Part shown: positions 32,593-40,136 of the stretch, piece after piece | Position numbering within the stretch: the stretch's first letter is position 1 | Layout of the letters: every line of letters begins with the position of its first letter | Assembly: GCA_009785335.1 (NCBI GenBank) | Contig: WQWM01000001.1 | Location: forward strand, 1 to 64,000 | DNA: 64,000 nt | Direction of reading: 5' to 3' | Source of the DNA: Oscillospiraceae bacterium | GTDB taxonomy: Bacteria; Bacillota; Clostridia; Oscillospirales; Acutalibacteraceae | The notes under the pieces: generated by a model | What the model saw: the letters and a program-made list of their open reading frames with translations, nothing else | Databases searched by the model: none | What the model was told of the DNA's origin: nothing | Translations under genes and position numbers: made by a program

Positions 32593-32997
32593 ATGATACA
32601 GCTAGGTGTTGCCGCCATCATCGCGGCTATTGCTGCACTGGTTGTGCGGCAAATCAAACCAGAATTCGCTATTTTTGTGCAGCTCGGCGGCATCCTTGCG
32701 GTGGCCTTGCTCACCTTTAGCTCACTGCAGCAACTCATCGGTGGCGTGCAGGAAATTCTGCAGTATGCCCCGCTGGGCAATGACAATCTGCTGGGCGGCA
32801 ACAATGCGTTCACCATGCTAGTGCAAGCCTTAGGCATCTGCATCACCACACAAATTGCCGCCGATATTTGCCGCGACAGCGGGTCAAGCTCTCTGGCGAA
32901 CATCGTGGAGCTAGGCGGTCGTCTGCTCATTTTGGCACTCACCCTGCCCATGCTCATGAGCATTGCGCAACTTGCGGTAGGACTAATTAGAGGTTGA
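32593..32997 (+). CDS. spoIIIAD: Stage III sporulation protein AD
   Basis: A 134-aa membrane protein with about four helices. Its N-terminus resembles SpoIIIAC, and the C-terminus contains QIAADICRDSGSSSLANIVELGGR, a highly conserved SpoIIIAD block. It is part of the SpoIIIA channel. The upstream 47-base gap contains GGGGGAGCCCCAACGGGGCG, a family D-like hairpin, and a GGGG-rich ribosome site. Confidence 0.93.
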   Translation: MIQLGVAAIIAAIAALVVRQIKPEFAIFVQLGGILAVALLTFSSLQQLIGGVQEILQYAPLGNDNLLGGNNAFTMLVQALGICITTQIAADICRDSGSSSLANIVELGGRLLILALTLPMLMSIAQLAVGLIRG

Positions 32998-33000
32998 TTG

Positions 33001-33075
33001 GTAGGGGCGACCGTCCTCGGTCGCCCGCTAACATTTCATCAAAATCCACGGGCGACCGAGGACGGCCGCCCCTAC
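33001..33075. repeat. 75-bp palindromic element before spoIIIAE (family A)
   Basis: GTAGGGGCGACCGTCC and GGACGGCCGCCCCTAC are the inverted ends, matching the element inside comFC. It begins three bases after the spoIIIAD stop and ends 15 bases before the spoIIIAE ATG. It is open in the spoIIIAE frame from a TTG at 32998. Confidence 0.85.
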
Positions 33076-33090
33076 AGTGAGTACAAAATC

Positions 33091-34203
33091 ATGCTGAAAA
33101 AAATCTTCGTTACGTTGCTTCTTCTCATCGTGTTTACCGTTTCTGCCCAAGCCTACACCCCAAACATGGACGCGCAGTTGCAAGCCAGCGGTGCCGCGCA
33201 GCTGGCCGACACCCTGCCGCCCGAAACCCGCAATCTCTTAGCTGACCTGGGCTTGGCCAACATGGATTTATACGGTCTGCTCAACGTTTCCCCGCGTGAC
33301 ATCATCAATCAACTGCTGAACATGCTGCAAGGCAGTTTTGTGCGCGTATTACGCTCGGGCGCGCTTGCGCTGGGTGTGATTATGCTCATGGCCTACGCCT
33401 TTTCCATCTTGCCCGAAGACGAAAAAATGCGCCGTACCCTAGAAATCATCGGCAGCATGCTCGCGCTGATTTTGCTGCTGCCAGGGCTTGCAGATCTCAT
33501 GCGGGCAGCGGCAGCGGTGGTGCAGCTTGGCGCAAACTTCAACCTCGCGCTCATCCCGATTCTAGCAGGCTTGCTCACAGCAAGCGGTCGCCCAAGCGCG
33601 GCGGTCAGCTACCACGGGCTGGCATTCATGGCCGCACAAGGGCTTTCGCAGTTGGCGCAAGGAGTAATCATCCCTACCACAGGCATTGTGCTGGGCCTTA
33701 GCCTCGTTGATGCCGCCGCGCAAGACGCACGGCTTTCTGCACTAGCCAGCGCGATTAAGAAAACCGTACTAGGCACGTTTGCTGTGCTAGCGAGCTTATT
33801 CACTGCGCTACTTTCCATCAAAAGTGTCATCACCAACACGGCCGATGCACTGGTCATTCGCGGCGTGCGCGTCCTCGCAAGCAGCATTCCCGTGGTGGGC
33901 GGTGCCATCAGCGAAGCTACCGGCGCCATCCTCAGCAGCGTGAGCTTGGTCAAGGGCGCAGTAGGCGGCTTTGCACTGATTGCCGCGTTGCTGCTTTATG
34001 GTCCCGTACTGGCCGAGCTGCTGCTGTGGTCGGTGATGCTGAAAGCACTGGCAGGCGCAGCCGAATTGTTCGGGCAAGGGCGCGCAGGCGGGGTATTCAA
34101 AAGTGCAGCAAATGCCGTGGCGATTCTAAGCGCATGCGTGCTCTTCAACGCCGCGCTACTAGTGATTTCCACTGGCATCGTTTTAACAATGCGTAATGCG
34201 TAA
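33091..34203 (+). CDS. spoIIIAE: Stage III sporulation protein AE
   Basis: A 370-aa polytopic protein with a cleavable signal peptide (MLKKIFVTLLLLIVFTVSAQA) and about seven helices, the typical SpoIIIAE layout; VRVLASSIPVVGGAISEATG is a conserved block. The ATG at 33091 has no ribosome site, since the repeat element lies directly upstream. The alternative TTG at 32998 has AGAGG before it and would add 31 residues encoded by the repeat. Homology and the signal peptide favour 33091. Confidence 0.92.
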   Translation: MLKKIFVTLLLLIVFTVSAQAYTPNMDAQLQASGAAQLADTLPPETRNLLADLGLANMDLYGLLNVSPRDIINQLLNMLQGSFVRVLRSGALALGVIMLMAYAFSILPEDEKMRRTLEIIGSMLALILLLPGLADLMRAAAAVVQLGANFNLALIPILAGLLTASGRPSAAVSYHGLAFMAAQGLSQLAQGVIIPTTGIVLGLSLVDAAAQDARLSALASAIKKTVLGTFAVLASLFTALLSIKSVITNTADALVIRGVRVLASSIPVVGGAISEATGAILSSVSLVKGAVGGFALIAALLLYGPVLAELLLWSVMLKALAGAAELFGQGRAGGVFKSAANAVAILSACVLFNAALLVISTGIVLTMRNA

Positions 34204-34290
34204 TGATTGATGGGCTTCGCCCATACCCATTTCAATCGCGCGCAGCGCAACCACAATTACGCATTAAGAATTAAGCATTACGAATTGGAG
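34186..34290. repeat. Repeat element between spoIIIAE and spoIIIAF (family F)
   Basis: It contains TGATGGGCTTCGCCCATACC, CGCGCGCAGCGCAACC and ends ACAATTACGCATTAAG. An inverted copy lies after spoIIIAH at 35993-36090. It overlaps the last codons of spoIIIAE. Confidence 0.8.
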
Positions 34291-34295
34291 AGTCC

Positions 34296-34760
34296 ATGGA
34301 AGTTTTCCGCACCTGGGCGTTGTCGATTGCGCTTGCTGCATTGGCGGGCGGCATTGTTCGTCTGCTTGCGCCCAAGGGCGCGGTAGAGAAATCCGTGCGG
34401 GTGGTGGTGGCGGTGTTTTTGCTCAGCGCATTTTTGTCGCCGATTATCACCCGTGGCGGGGCATCGTTAGACTGGGTGTTTCCGCAGCTGCAGGCACCGC
34501 CGGTGAATCACGCGCTGCAACAGGAGATGGCACGGCAAATGCAAAGCGCAATTGAAGTGCAGCTGCGCAACAACATGCGAGCCGTATTGGATACACGCGG
34601 CCTGCAAGGGCAAATTTACCTGGGCACGTCTATTTTGTCCGACGGCAGCATAGATATCATATTGGCGCGAGTGGAAATTCCGCATGGAAGCAACACCACA
34701 GGCTTGGCCGCCGCGCTGCGTCACGAAGTTGGCTTTGATGTTGAAATTGTAATGAATTGA
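34296..34760 (+). CDS. spoIIIAF: Stage III sporulation protein AF
   Basis: A 154-aa protein with two N-terminal membrane helices (about residues 7-25 and 36-52) and a C-terminal extracytoplasmic domain, the SpoIIIAF layout. SVRVVVAVFLLSAFLSPI is the conserved second helix. GGAGAG precedes the ATG. It contributes a ring-forming domain to the channel. Confidence 0.88.
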   Translation: MEVFRTWALSIALAALAGGIVRLLAPKGAVEKSVRVVVAVFLLSAFLSPIITRGGASLDWVFPQLQAPPVNHALQQEMARQMQSAIEVQLRNNMRAVLDTRGLQGQIYLGTSILSDGSIDIILARVEIPHGSNTTGLAAALRHEVGFDVEIVMN

Positions 34761-34773
34761 CGAGGCAAACACG

Positions 34774-35331
34774 ATGGCAAAATTAGATGACATGCTGAAA
34801 AAGTGGAAGATTTCGCGCTGGCAGGCGGCGTTGTTGCTGGCAGGTGTGCTTGGCCTGCTACTCCTTGCGGTCAGCGGGCTACCCTTTGGCGGCAACCGCG
34901 CACCGGTGAATGTGAACCCCGCCAGCGAGTCTATTCGCGTGGATTTAGCAGACTTTGAACGACAGCTGGAAAATCGTCTGGAAGAGTTGCTTGGTTCCAT
35001 TGCCGGTGCGGGCGATGTGCGTGTGATGCTCACCATTGACGCAGGCAGCCAGCCCATGTTCGCCACCCAAGGCAGCAGCGACACCCGCATTGTGCAAGAC
35101 GGCGACCGCATTGAAGAGCACATCAACGTGCGCACAGAGTACGTGGTCATCGGGCAGGGCGCAGGGCAGCAAGGTTTAGTATTGCGCATGATTGAACCAC
35201 AGGTGCGCGGCGTGGCCGTCATCGCGCAGGGCGGCGGAGATATTCTGGTGCGGCAAGCGATTGTGGAAGCAGTGACGGCTGTGTTGGGCATTGGCAGCAA
35301 CATGGTATCTGTGGCACAGATGGGCGCCTAG
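34774..35331 (+). CDS. spoIIIAG: Stage III sporulation protein AG
   Basis: A 185-aa bitopic protein: one membrane helix (about residues 19-37) and a ring-building domain. LEELLGSIAGAGDVRVMLTI and VRGVAVIAQGGGD are the conserved SpoIIIAG segments. In B. subtilis SpoIIIAG forms a large oligomeric ring between mother cell and forespore. GAGG precedes the ATG. Confidence 0.93.
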   Translation: MAKLDDMLKKWKISRWQAALLLAGVLGLLLLAVSGLPFGGNRAPVNVNPASESIRVDLADFERQLENRLEELLGSIAGAGDVRVMLTIDAGSQPMFATQGSSDTRIVQDGDRIEEHINVRTEYVVIGQGAGQQGLVLRMIEPQVRGVAVIAQGGGDILVRQAIVEAVTAVLGIGSNMVSVAQMGA

Positions 35332-35419
35332 CGGCGAGCAGGCGCTTCGCGGCAGTACCTGCAAGCCGCGTTAAGTTATAAATGCAATTTTTAATTCAAT
35401 AAAGGGAGGCATATATTTC

Positions 35420-35992
35420 ATGAAAAAACTCTTGCAAAAACGCCAACTGGTGATGGTCACACTTGTGCTGGCATTGGCAGCAGCGGTGTTCATCAATTGG
35501 TATTACAGCGACCCCTATCGCGCAGTTAACGCACAACCCATCACCACTGCAGTGAACAGCGAAGACCAAAGCGAAGGCAGCTTGGGCGATGCGCAATTTG
35601 TGCATGGCTCAAACATCCAGCACCCCATGGGTGCCAGCGCGCGTGAATACTTCGCCGGGGCAAGGCTCAACCGCAACGCCGCGCATGACGAAGCTCGTGC
35701 AGTGCTCAGCAGTGTGATTGCCGACAGCCAGGCTGACCCCACCGCGGTGTCGCAGGCCAGTGAATCCCTGCAAGTGCTGTCCAACGCCATCCGCTTGCAA
35801 AGTGAGTGCGAGGCACTCATCACCGCACAAACAGGACGCGAAGCACTCGTAGTCATCGGCGAGAACAGCGTACGTGCCGTGGTGGGCGGCGGCGAACTCG
35901 ACCGCCAAACTGTGACGCAAATCACCGAAATCTTGCTGCAAAAAACAGGTATGACAGCAGAAAACATTCAAATTGTTGAACTCAATCGCTAA
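35420..35992 (+). CDS. spoIIIAH: Stage III sporulation protein AH
   Basis: A 190-aa bitopic protein. MKKLLQKRQLVMVTLVLALA starts the N-terminal membrane anchor, followed by INWYYSD, the usual SpoIIIAH signature. The C-terminal ring domain contains GENSVRAVVGGGELDRQTVTQI. It interacts with forespore SpoIIQ across the intermembrane space. GGGAGG precedes the ATG. It is the last gene of the spoIIIA operon. Confidence 0.92.
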   Translation: MKKLLQKRQLVMVTLVLALAAAVFINWYYSDPYRAVNAQPITTAVNSEDQSEGSLGDAQFVHGSNIQHPMGASAREYFAGARLNRNAAHDEARAVLSSVIADSQADPTAVSQASESLQVLSNAIRLQSECEALITAQTGREALVVIGENSVRAVVGGGELDRQTVTQITEILLQKTGMTAENIQIVELNR

Positions 35993-36090
35993 TTCGCAAT
36001 GCGTAATTCGTAATGCGCAATTTTGGTTGCGTGCTGCGCACGATTAAAATGGGTATGGGCGAAGCCCGTCATCCATTACGCATTGTTTAC
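35993..36090. repeat. Inverted family F element after spoIIIAH
   Basis: It contains GCGTGCTGCGCACGATT, AAATGGGTATGGGCGAAGCC and ends ATCCATTACGCATTG, the reverse complement layout of 34186-34290. The two copies bracket spoIIIAF-AG-AH. Confidence 0.8.
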
Positions 36091-36122
36091 ACATCCTTCA
36101 TAAACTCTTTACTGTTTAGCCG

Positions 36123-36152
36123 TTGCACATCACGGCATACTAATGGTATAAT
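36123..36152 (+). promoter_or_regulatory. Promoter of the DUF6273-like gene
   Basis: TTGCAC (36123-36128) and TATAAT (36147-36152) with 18-bp spacing. Confidence 0.7.
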
Positions 36153-36182
36153 TACGGTAGGAAATTGTAAGGAGTGGATGTT

Positions 36183-36938
36183 ATGAAGTGGCTTAAACAA
36201 CAAAGCAATGCGCTAAAAGCGATCATTCTCGGCGGTGTGGCATTGGTGCTGGCGGCAATTATTGTGCTGCTCAGTGTGTTTGTCATTGCCCCCAACGTGC
36301 GGTATTCACGTGCTCAACGGCTCATCGACACCGATCCCGCCGGTGCGCATGAAGCGTTCTACAACATGGGCGACTTCCGCCAAGCCAGCGATATGATGCA
36401 GCAAATCCAAGATGACATCATTGCCGGCCGCACTGAAGATCGCATGGAATTCGACGGCGCAACATGGCTCGTGTTAGAACAACGCGATGGTCGCATGCTG
36501 TTGCTGCGCGAAGAAGCCTTGCCGCCGCGTGCTTATCACGGTGCGTTTGTCGAAATCACGTGGGAAAACAGTGCCCTGCGCGACTATCTCAATGGGCAGT
36601 GGCTCAACCGCATGTCGCCTGGTTACCGCGACCGTATTGTGCAAACCGAGGTCATCAACCGTGACTCCCGCTTTGGCATGGACGGCGGCGAAAACACGCA
36701 GGATTACGTCTTCCTGCTCTCCATGGCCGAAGCACGGCTATATTTCGCCAACGACCAAGCGCGCATTGCCCGCACGAACAACGTCAACGTGTTTTGGTGG
36801 TTGCGTTCACCGGGCATGCAGGCTAATCTCGCGGCCACCGTCAGCGCAGATGGTTCGCTGGGCATCACAGGTACACCGGTTCACGGCAGCATGGCAGCCA
36901 ACCGCTATGTGCGCCCAGCTGTTTGGGTGACTGTGTAA
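36183..36938 (+). CDS. Membrane-anchored DUF6273-like protein
   Basis: A 251-aa protein with one N-terminal membrane helix (about residues 14-36), a short tetratricopeptide-like piece (AFYNMGDFRQASDMM) and a C-terminal DUF6273-type domain: ITWENSALRDYLNGQWLNRM, VFLLSMAEARLYF, FWWLRSPG and RYVRPAVWV. Function of this domain is unknown; it is common in gut clostridia. AAGGAG lies nine bases before the ATG at 36183, whereas the upstream GTG is too close to it. Confidence 0.8.
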   Translation: MKWLKQQSNALKAIILGGVALVLAAIIVLLSVFVIAPNVRYSRAQRLIDTDPAGAHEAFYNMGDFRQASDMMQQIQDDIIAGRTEDRMEFDGATWLVLEQRDGRMLLLREEALPPRAYHGAFVEITWENSALRDYLNGQWLNRMSPGYRDRIVQTEVINRDSRFGMDGGENTQDYVFLLSMAEARLYFANDQARIARTNNVNVFWWLRSPGMQANLAATVSADGSLGITGTPVHGSMAANRYVRPAVWVTV

Positions 36939-36959
36939 TAGAAATGATGGAGAAACAAC

Positions 36960-37436
36960 ATGGATAAACGAAAAGCATTGGGCATTGCGGCAGCTTGCGT
37001 GTTGCTGTTTGGCTTGATTTTTGCAGCCGTAGGCGGCGGCGTGTTTGCCGGCCTTGCCCTGCCGGAAATGCGCGATCAAAACATTGCGCGCAACGAAACT
37101 TATCCGGTGCATAGTGCAATGGTAACGCGCGAAGTGCGCACCAGCACCATGGTCAACGGTGAATGGCGCTATCGCGTGGCCTTCAGCTGGGACGGCAACC
37201 ACGGGCAAAGCAACGCGATATACACCCGCGCACAAGCCGAGGCCATGGTAGGTGATACCATTAATATCCGCGTGAGCAGCAACAACCGCGCCGTGCCGGT
37301 GGATTTCCAAACATCGGCGCTCAGCACCGTGGGTTGGGTCTTCCTGCCCGTGTTTGGCGGCATTGGCCTGGTGGCAATACTCATTGCAGGCGGCTTAATG
37401 CTTGCACGCGGCAAGATCGACAACCGCTGGGAATAA
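36960..37436 (+). CDS. Two-helix membrane protein, DUF3592-like
   Basis: A 158-aa protein with membrane helices at about residues 7-29 and 122-146 enclosing an extracytoplasmic beta-rich domain (WRYRVAFSWDGNHGQSNAIYT; VGDTINIRV). This resembles the DUF3592 layout. It follows the DUF6273-like gene by 21 bases and is probably cotranscribed with it. Function unknown. Confidence 0.7.
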   Translation: MDKRKALGIAAACVLLFGLIFAAVGGGVFAGLALPEMRDQNIARNETYPVHSAMVTREVRTSTMVNGEWRYRVAFSWDGNHGQSNAIYTRAQAEAMVGDTINIRVSSNNRAVPVDFQTSALSTVGWVFLPVFGGIGLVAILIAGGLMLARGKIDNRWE

Positions 37437-37441
37437 ACGAT

Positions 37442-37473
37442 AATCAGGGCGGAGAAATTCGCCCTGATTTTTT
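37442..37473 (+). terminator. Terminator after the DUF3592-like gene
   Basis: AATCAGGGCG and CGCCCTGATT form a 10-bp stem followed by a T-run. Confidence 0.9.
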
Positions 37474-37475
37474 GC

Positions 37476-37504
37476 TTGCATTTTTGCGCGGGATGTGGTA
37501 TAAT
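37476..37504 (+). promoter_or_regulatory. tRNA-Leu promoter
   Basis: TTGCAT (37476-37481) and TATAAT (37499-37504) with 17-bp spacing. The -35 region TTGCATTTTTGC is the same in the tRNA-Arg promoter. Confidence 0.8.
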
Positions 37505-37573
37505 AGTTAAGTCAAGCGCGGGCACGTGTGCAAATTGATATCAATCTTTGCGCCGAATTGCCCGCCGCTAGGC

Positions 37574-37656
37574 GCGGATGTGGCGGAATTGGCAGACGCG
37601 CTGGTCTTAGGAGCCAGTGGGCAACCGTCCGGGTTCAAGTCCCGGTGTCCGCACCA
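37574..37656 (+). tRNA. tRNA-Leu, anticodon UAG
   Basis: An 83-nt tRNA including the encoded CCA. The acceptor arms are GCGGATG and TGTCCGC. The anticodon arm CTGGT-CTTAGGA-GCCAG gives anticodon TAG (reads CUA/CUN). The T arm contains GGTTCAAGTCC, and a long variable arm fits class II tRNA-Leu. Confidence 0.96.
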
Positions 37657-37744
37657 GCGGCGAGTCGCCGCTCACAAATCGCGGTTTTCCTTTTGTGATT
37701 TTGTGAAACAGCGGCTCGCGAAACAACCCCTTTGGTTGTTCGCA

Positions 37745-37819
37745 CCACGCCTGCGGCGAGCACCCTCGCGCGCAGGCTTTCATGTTGTCTAACGATGCGA
37801 CCCGCGATAGGGTTGCATC
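37745..37819 (+). repeat. Double-hairpin module downstream of tRNA-Leu (family G)
   Basis: GCCTGCGGCGAG...CGCGCAGGC and GATGCGACCC...AGGGTTGCATC form two hairpins, the second followed by TTTTT. A near-identical copy directly follows tRNA-Arg (45376-45450). It probably serves as tRNA terminator. Between the tRNA and the module lie about 90 bases with no recognised feature. Confidence 0.8.
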
Positions 37820-37876
37820 TTTTTCGTAGCATGCCTTTTTCCCGCGCCAACGTCAAAGCCAACGAAAGGATTTCAT

Positions 37877-38731
37877 GTGAAAAAGCTTTTATTGATCATG
37901 TTAGTTTTACTCGTGTTCATCACAGCCTGTGCGCAAACGGAAATTTTTTCAGAAACTGAAATAACAACCTCTTCTGTCCCAGAAACTGAAACTAGCGTAT
38001 GGGATGAAATAGTCCTAAGCTCACTGGGTGAGTTGAGCATTTGGCGTGATGCTGATTCGACCATAATCGGTCGCTGGGGGCCTCATGCTACCGATATTCC
38101 AACGACAATATATATTCAAAATGCCGGGAATAATAATTTAGATCTTCTGGACGCAATGACCTTTGCGGTAAATGCATGGAATGAAGCATTGAGCATTCCC
38201 GGGCATATGTCTGTTGAGGAATTTCAAGGCGATAGCCCGCCCGCCGGAGCCAGAATATGGTTTGTTGGCGGCACTGCGGAACAATTAGTCGCAGTCAGAC
38301 GCACGCTTCTGCCTTGCTTCACTGAAGTTTTTCTCACGGGAACAGATCGTCCTGATAGCAGCGGAAATCCCAGACCGCGCGCAGGCGCAGCGTGTCAACA
38401 ACACCGCAGACGTGAAGGCCACTGGATTTATATCAACAACTATGGCCAAAACGTTCGAATAACAGGTCGAATATTAATCAGGAAATATGGGTTTATACGC
38501 GCTCGCGATCAAGGCAATTTAACAAGCGAACAATTGCAAAACTTATATAGAAATGTAGCGATACACGAGCTTGCGCATGCGCTAGGCTGGTGGATACACT
38601 CCGGCCAAACAGTAGATATTATGTATCGGAATAACATCAATAACACATGGCCAAACGCAAGACAAACCCTGACTGTGCCAGAAATCAATCACTTGCGGCA
38701 AGTGTATGGATTAGCGCCATTAATAGAATAA
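37877..38731 (+). CDS. Lipoprotein with metzincin-like zinc-protease site
   Basis: A 284-aa lipoprotein (lipobox FITAC, Cys at about residue 18). Residues 230-241 read HELAHALGWWIH, and VDIMY about seven residues later looks like a Met-turn, as in matrixins. Canonical metzincins have HExxHxxGxxH; here the third His is one residue late. The start is GTG at 37877 with AAAGGA six bases upstream. It is more AT-rich than the flanking genes. Proteolytic activity is inferred. Confidence 0.75.
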   Translation: MKKLLLIMLVLLVFITACAQTEIFSETEITTSSVPETETSVWDEIVLSSLGELSIWRDADSTIIGRWGPHATDIPTTIYIQNAGNNNLDLLDAMTFAVNAWNEALSIPGHMSVEEFQGDSPPAGARIWFVGGTAEQLVAVRRTLLPCFTEVFLTGTDRPDSSGNPRPRAGAACQQHRRREGHWIYINNYGQNVRITGRILIRKYGFIRARDQGNLTSEQLQNLYRNVAIHELAHALGWWIHSGQTVDIMYRNNINNTWPNARQTLTVPEINHLRQVYGLAPLIE

Positions 38732-38735
38732 ACAT

Positions 38736-38771
38736 TAAGCCTGATTGTATCGACATGCACAATCAGGCTTA
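38736..38771. terminator. Bidirectional terminator between convergent genes
   Basis: TAAGCCTGATTGT and ACAATCAGGCTTA form a 13-bp stem between the metzincin-like gene and the permease gene. Confidence 0.85.
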
Positions 38772-38789
38772 TATTTAGTTTATGTAGCG

Positions 38790-39938
38790 TTACGCGGACA
38801 AACCAAAGTAGACGCCGATGTATCTCACTGCCACGCCACCCACCAAGCCGATGAACGGATTCTTGGTCAGGGCAGTCAAGGCCATGGCAACGGTAGCCGC
38901 CGCGGTGTTGCCGGTGCCGAACGAGCGCTCAAGGTTTGGCACAAGCGTGGAGAAAAAGCCAATGATGAACAAAAAACCCGCAATAGCTTGCACGGGGATG
39001 TACTTCACGGCCTTGGTCATTAGACCCAAGAGCAGCAATAGCGCGCATAGCAGCATCATAATCACGCCTGCCGTAACCGGCCAAGGTGCCGCTGCTGTGG
39101 CCGAGATAATCGCGCCAACAGGTGCACCACCAAAAATCACGCTGGGGACATCGGCTAGGCTGTTGATGACGGTGAGGTGATCCATGTTCTGCGTTGCACC
39201 GGCAAAGCCTGCGGTGATGTTGCCGAAAGCGATGTTCGTGCCAATGTTTAGGCTGATGAAGGCCAAGGCAAAATAGATGGCCTTGATGCTGAACTTGGGT
39301 TTCATGATCTTGAAGTCAGTCCAGTAGGCTTTAGTCCAGAACTTGGGGTTGTCGGTTTGCGCCATGTCGCCAACATAGCCGTCTTTTTGGGCTGTGGCGA
39401 ATAAGTCCACGCGGCGCTTTTGCAAGAACACAAAATCCAGGGTCGCCAAAGTGACGGAAACGCCGATGACATATACCAAAGCATTGGGATTACCCAGAAA
39501 GATAACATGCGTGGCAAGTGCGCTAACAAATGCGATGATGCCAGTGCGTTTTTCTTGCTTAAGCATTTTAACGCTGATGCCCGCAACCATGATGCCCACA
39601 CCGGCCATCATGCCGCCCACCACTGCAGGGCCTGCAAAATCCGCAATGCGGGTGACCATGCCAAACAGCCCCAGCGGAATCATCACCAAAACCGCCAGCA
39701 ACAGTGCGCCAATGCGCTCGTTGATGTTTTTCATGAAGTGCGAAACAGTGAGGATGGATGACTGCCCCGAAATGGGCGTGATGGAGCCTGTGAGCAGGTT
39801 GCCCACTGCGCCAACAATGAAGGCGAAAGCCGTCGGCTTCATTTTGTAGCCCTGCGCAGCTGCCCAGGCCAGCATGGTTAAGCCGTTGATGGCGACAAAC
39901 ACCACCGCAATGACAAGTACCGATACATCTGAAAACAT
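38790..39938 (-). CDS. NCS2-like nucleobase permease, probably purine
   Basis: A 382-aa protein with about 12 membrane helices. SITPISGQSSILTVSHF and FGGAPVGAIISATAAAPWPVTAGV resemble the half-helix and substrate region of NCS2/AzgA-type nucleobase transporters. It has its own promoter and lies just downstream of adenine deaminase on the same strand, which makes adenine or hypoxanthine likely substrates. The start at 39938 has GAGGAGA upstream. Confidence 0.78.
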   Translation of the reverse strand: MFSDVSVLVIAVVFVAINGLTMLAWAAAQGYKMKPTAFAFIVGAVGNLLTGSITPISGQSSILTVSHFMKNINERIGALLLAVLVMIPLGLFGMVTRIADFAGPAVVGGMMAGVGIMVAGISVKMLKQEKRTGIIAFVSALATHVIFLGNPNALVYVIGVSVTLATLDFVFLQKRRVDLFATAQKDGYVGDMAQTDNPKFWTKAYWTDFKIMKPKFSIKAIYFALAFISLNIGTNIAFGNITAGFAGATQNMDHLTVINSLADVPSVIFGGAPVGAIISATAAAPWPVTAGVIMMLLCALLLLLGLMTKAVKYIPVQAIAGFLFIIGFFSTLVPNLERSFGTGNTAAATVAMALTALTKNPFIGLVGGVAVRYIGVYFGLSA

Positions 39939-39985
39939 AAATTCTCCTCGCATTCAGCATTTTTTGTGGTTTTTCTACCAATTCC

Positions 39986-40014
39986 ATTATACACCAACGC
40001 GAGAGAAAAAACAA
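39986..40014 (-). promoter_or_regulatory. Permease promoter
   Basis: TTGTTT (40009-40014) and TATAAT (39986-39991) on the minus strand with 17-bp spacing. No purine riboswitch is visible in the roughly 40-nt leader. Confidence 0.7.
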
Positions 40015-40069
40015 GCTCTAATTTAAGAAAAATTTCACAGTTTGGACATGTGGTTTGTTTTGAGACTGC

Positions 40070-40112
40070 GGGACGTCCCCCTCTGAAGAGGGGGACTGGG
40101 GCTTGAGAGGAT
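40070..40112. repeat. GC-rich hairpin repeat (family D) between permease and adenine deaminase
   Basis: GTCCCCCTC-TGAA-GAGGGGGAC is an exact stem. It may act as terminator for the adenine deaminase gene, followed on the minus strand by GTCCCGCAGTC. Confidence 0.65.
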
Positions 40113-40136
40113 AACAGCAGATTTTTTTTGCCTTTC

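Noticed and set aside
39939-40060. Possible purine riboswitch before the permease gene
   Set aside because: Between the promoter and start there are only about 40 nt and no three-way junction sequence typical of purine aptamers.
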